NCBI GenBank assembly: GCA_020081605.1
Contig: JAHREC010000062.1
Span: 2,976,001-3,040,000, forward strand
Direction: 5' to 3'
DNA: 64,000 nt
Origin: Albifimbria verrucaria
Lineage: Eukaryota > Ascomycota > Sordariomycetes > Hypocreales > Stachybotryaceae
Shown here: in pieces, positions 62,282-64,000 of the stretch
How the letters are laid out: the number at the start of each line of letters is the position of its first letter
Numbering within the stretch: position 1 is the first letter of the stretch
Program-made: the position numbers and the translations under genes
The notes under the pieces: model-generated
Told to the model about the DNA's origin: nothing
Databases searched by the model: none
Seen by the model: the letters and a program-made list of their open reading frames with translations, nothing else

Positions 62282-64000
62282 ATGGCCATTGCAGCAGAGA
62301 GCCGCTCGTCCAATGCTTCGGTGGAAAGAGATCGCAATGGGGCGTCCAGGGCCCGTCAGAGCGATCTGAACGGCGCCACCGCAGACTCCACGCCCCGAGA
62401 CGGCGGGTCGCCACCCCAGATCTTGTTCCTGGATGCCTACGATTCCTTCACCAACAATATCGTTTCGCTCCTGCACAAGGTCCTCGGGCAGGATGTCGTC
62501 GTCTACGTTCTGCACATAGACCTGAAGACCCTCGCTTCCGATCCCACGCCTGACTGGACTCTGGAGCAGTTTGGCCTGCGCCTGCGCTCGTTTGACGCCG
62601 TGGTGTGCGGCCCGGGGCCCGGCTCCCCTTGAACCCCGCCGACGTCGGTGTTTTTCAGCGGATATGGAATCTTGCGGATGACCAGATGGTGCCCGTTTTG
62701 GGCATTTGTCTGGGCTTTCAGAGCCTGGTACAGCATTTCGGTGGAAGGATTCGGAAGCTGCACCGGGGTCTGCACGGCATGATAAGGCAGATCGAGCACT
62801 TGGGACGTGTGGATGGCGACATCTTCACTGGTGTGCCTCCGTTTAAGGCAACGCTCTATCACAGCCTGTGCGCAGACATCGGCCAGGACGACATCCCCGA
62901 GCAGACCTGGGAGGATCTGAAGTGGGCGCCTTCGCCGCATATCCCGGAGCTTGTACCATTGGCTTGGACGACAGAAATCCGAGAAGATGACGACGAAGAG
63001 CGCATCCTTATGGGCGTCAAGCACGCCACAAAGCCGTTTTGGGGCTTGCAGTACCATCCCGAGTCCGTGTGCACCGAGGCAGCAGCACAAAAGGTTTTAA
63101 GGAATTGGTTCCGCCAAGCCATGGCATGGAATGTGAAGAACCGCCGGACCATTGGAAACTGGAGGCCGCCACACTATTCTCCAGGCCTAAGGCGAGAGAC
63201 CGAGGAGTCCTTGAACTCGCTTCTCCAGACGCTTATCGAATTTTACCCCAACGCCGCCCAGCCCGGAAGCTGGTCATCCCAGGACCACTACACGTACCGT
63301 CGGATTGAGTTGCCGGAAGGTGTCGACGCTGCAGATATTGCGGAGATTCTAGGCCAGGGCGACGCGGACTCAATTATTTTCGACTCATCTAGCGCTCGAA
63401 AGAATGACCCCTTGGCGACCACCAGCATCATAGCTCTTGAGGTTAAGGACTCGGTACGCCTGGAATATCGTGCCCGGGATAGTCACATTACTATGCACTG
63501 CCCATCAACTGGTAGCAGGCGTATTGTTGTGCCCGAAGGGTACGGTGCCTCCGGCATCTGGAGGCTCCTAACCGACTATTGGCAGGCGAGGCTGGCTCTG
63601 AATTCCTTCGAGACATCGTCGACTTGCAAGTTTAAGGGTGGATTTATGGGCTATGTGACCTACGAGATGGGCCTGAACGATGTGACTCCTGAATCTTGGA
63701 CCGACCGTAGGGAACACGATCGTCCGGATCTTTGCATGGTGTGGGTGCAGAGGAGTGTGGTTATTGACCACCGGGACAAGGCGGTATACATCCAGGCTTT
63801 GGCACCCTCGGCAGAAGGCCAAGTTTGGACTGAAGCGCTAGCATCAAAACTTCAGAGCTCTGCTGTATGGCAGCCGTCAGAGAAGTCGACCGCCTCTGTC
63901 AAGCCTGTCAACGGGGCTGCGACCCAGAATGGAGAAGTTATCGTGGAACACATAAACATAACGAAGCCTGATCCTAGGAGATACGAGGAAGATGTCCGTC
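62282..64000 (+). CDS. ABZ1: p-Aminobenzoate (aminodeoxychorismate) synthase, 3' end outside window
   Basis: Fused glutamine amidotransferase plus chorismate-binding enzyme that makes 4-amino-4-deoxychorismate for folate. It starts MAIAAESRSSNASVERDRNG, a low-complexity lead. The amidotransferase domain follows: LFLDAYDSFTNNIVSLLHKV, CGPGPGSP then LNPADVGVFQRI, the catalytic Cys in VLGICLGFQSLVQHFGG, and the His/Glu pair in FWGLQYHPESV. The component I N-terminal domain follows from about 63200, with KGGFMGYVTYEMGLNDVTP, and is cut at 64000 before the chorismate-binding core. One C is missing at run 62624-62627, which puts a TGA after GPGPGSP. Further in-frame coding then runs without interruption to the edge. 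The Cys-containing nucleophile elbow and HPES make the first domain certain; the fused order is that of eukaryotic PABA synthase. Confidence 0.92.

Overview
This 64 kb window is nuclear DNA of a filamentous ascomycete. The gene set and protein textures best fit a Sordariomycete, probably Hypocreales (an inference from recognition, not from a search). The signs are short introns of about 50-130 nt with GTAAGT/GTGAGT-type donors and CTAAC/CTGAC branch points, a formin with a long proline-rich FH1, housekeeping genes typical of filamentous fungi, and about 50% GC with CT-rich and CA-rich leaders. I see no transposon, CRISPR array, virus or secondary-metabolite cluster.

Layout, left to right. A partial vacuolar K-Cl cotransporter (1-3293, +). 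A zinc-ribbon-like orphan (3959-4989, +). A ZNG1/COBW zinc-chaperone GTPase (5123-6223, -). An intron-containing tRNA-Ala(AGC) (7525-7619, -). The checkpoint clamp subunit HUS1 (8033-9178, -). A small membrane protein (9650-10211, -). A SepA/Bni1-type formin (12286 to about 17634, +). SNRNP27 (18024-18879, -), divergent from ER glucosidase I (19252-21852, +). Then a 5.6 kb gene-poor tract leads to a tiny four-repeat GRSGYN protein (27463-27678, +). MSS1/MnmE (28070-29926, -) and phosphoserine aminotransferase (30388-31724, -) follow, then proteasome alpha6 (32801-33694, +), a LOG-type phosphoribohydrolase (34007-34776, -) and a CLPTM1-family membrane protein (36625-38732, +). Next come a zinc-motif orphan (39900-41045, +), SEC22 (41394-42143, -), ELP5 (42703-43840, -), an Asx-homology (DEUBAD-like) protein (44419-45183, -), a DUF2264 protein (45986-48276, +) and an MFS sugar porter (50926-52908, +). 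Last are an SDR-fold protein without the usual catalytic motifs (55113-56493, +), TRAPPII subunit TRS120 (57315-61666, +) and a p-aminobenzoate synthase cut by the window end (62282 onward, +).

The genes do not form one pathway. They are a typical syntenic housekeeping block: secretion (glucosidase I, SEC22, TRS120, CLPTM1), translation and tRNA modification (tRNA-Ala, MSS1, ELP5), polarity (formin), proteostasis (PRE5), DNA damage (HUS1), metabolism (SER1, PABA synthase).

Almost every conserved gene is broken by one or more frameshifts. In at least 26 places the break is repaired by adding one base to an existing run, almost always G or C. Even the tRNA anticodon stem shows it. I read this as systematic homopolymer under-calling in the assembly, not pseudogenisation, so spans below are given across the breaks.

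The most unusual candidates are the GRSGYN repeat peptide with its ATG-free leader, the SDR pseudoenzyme, and a glucosidase I that appears to end in KDEL behind a cleavable signal peptide.
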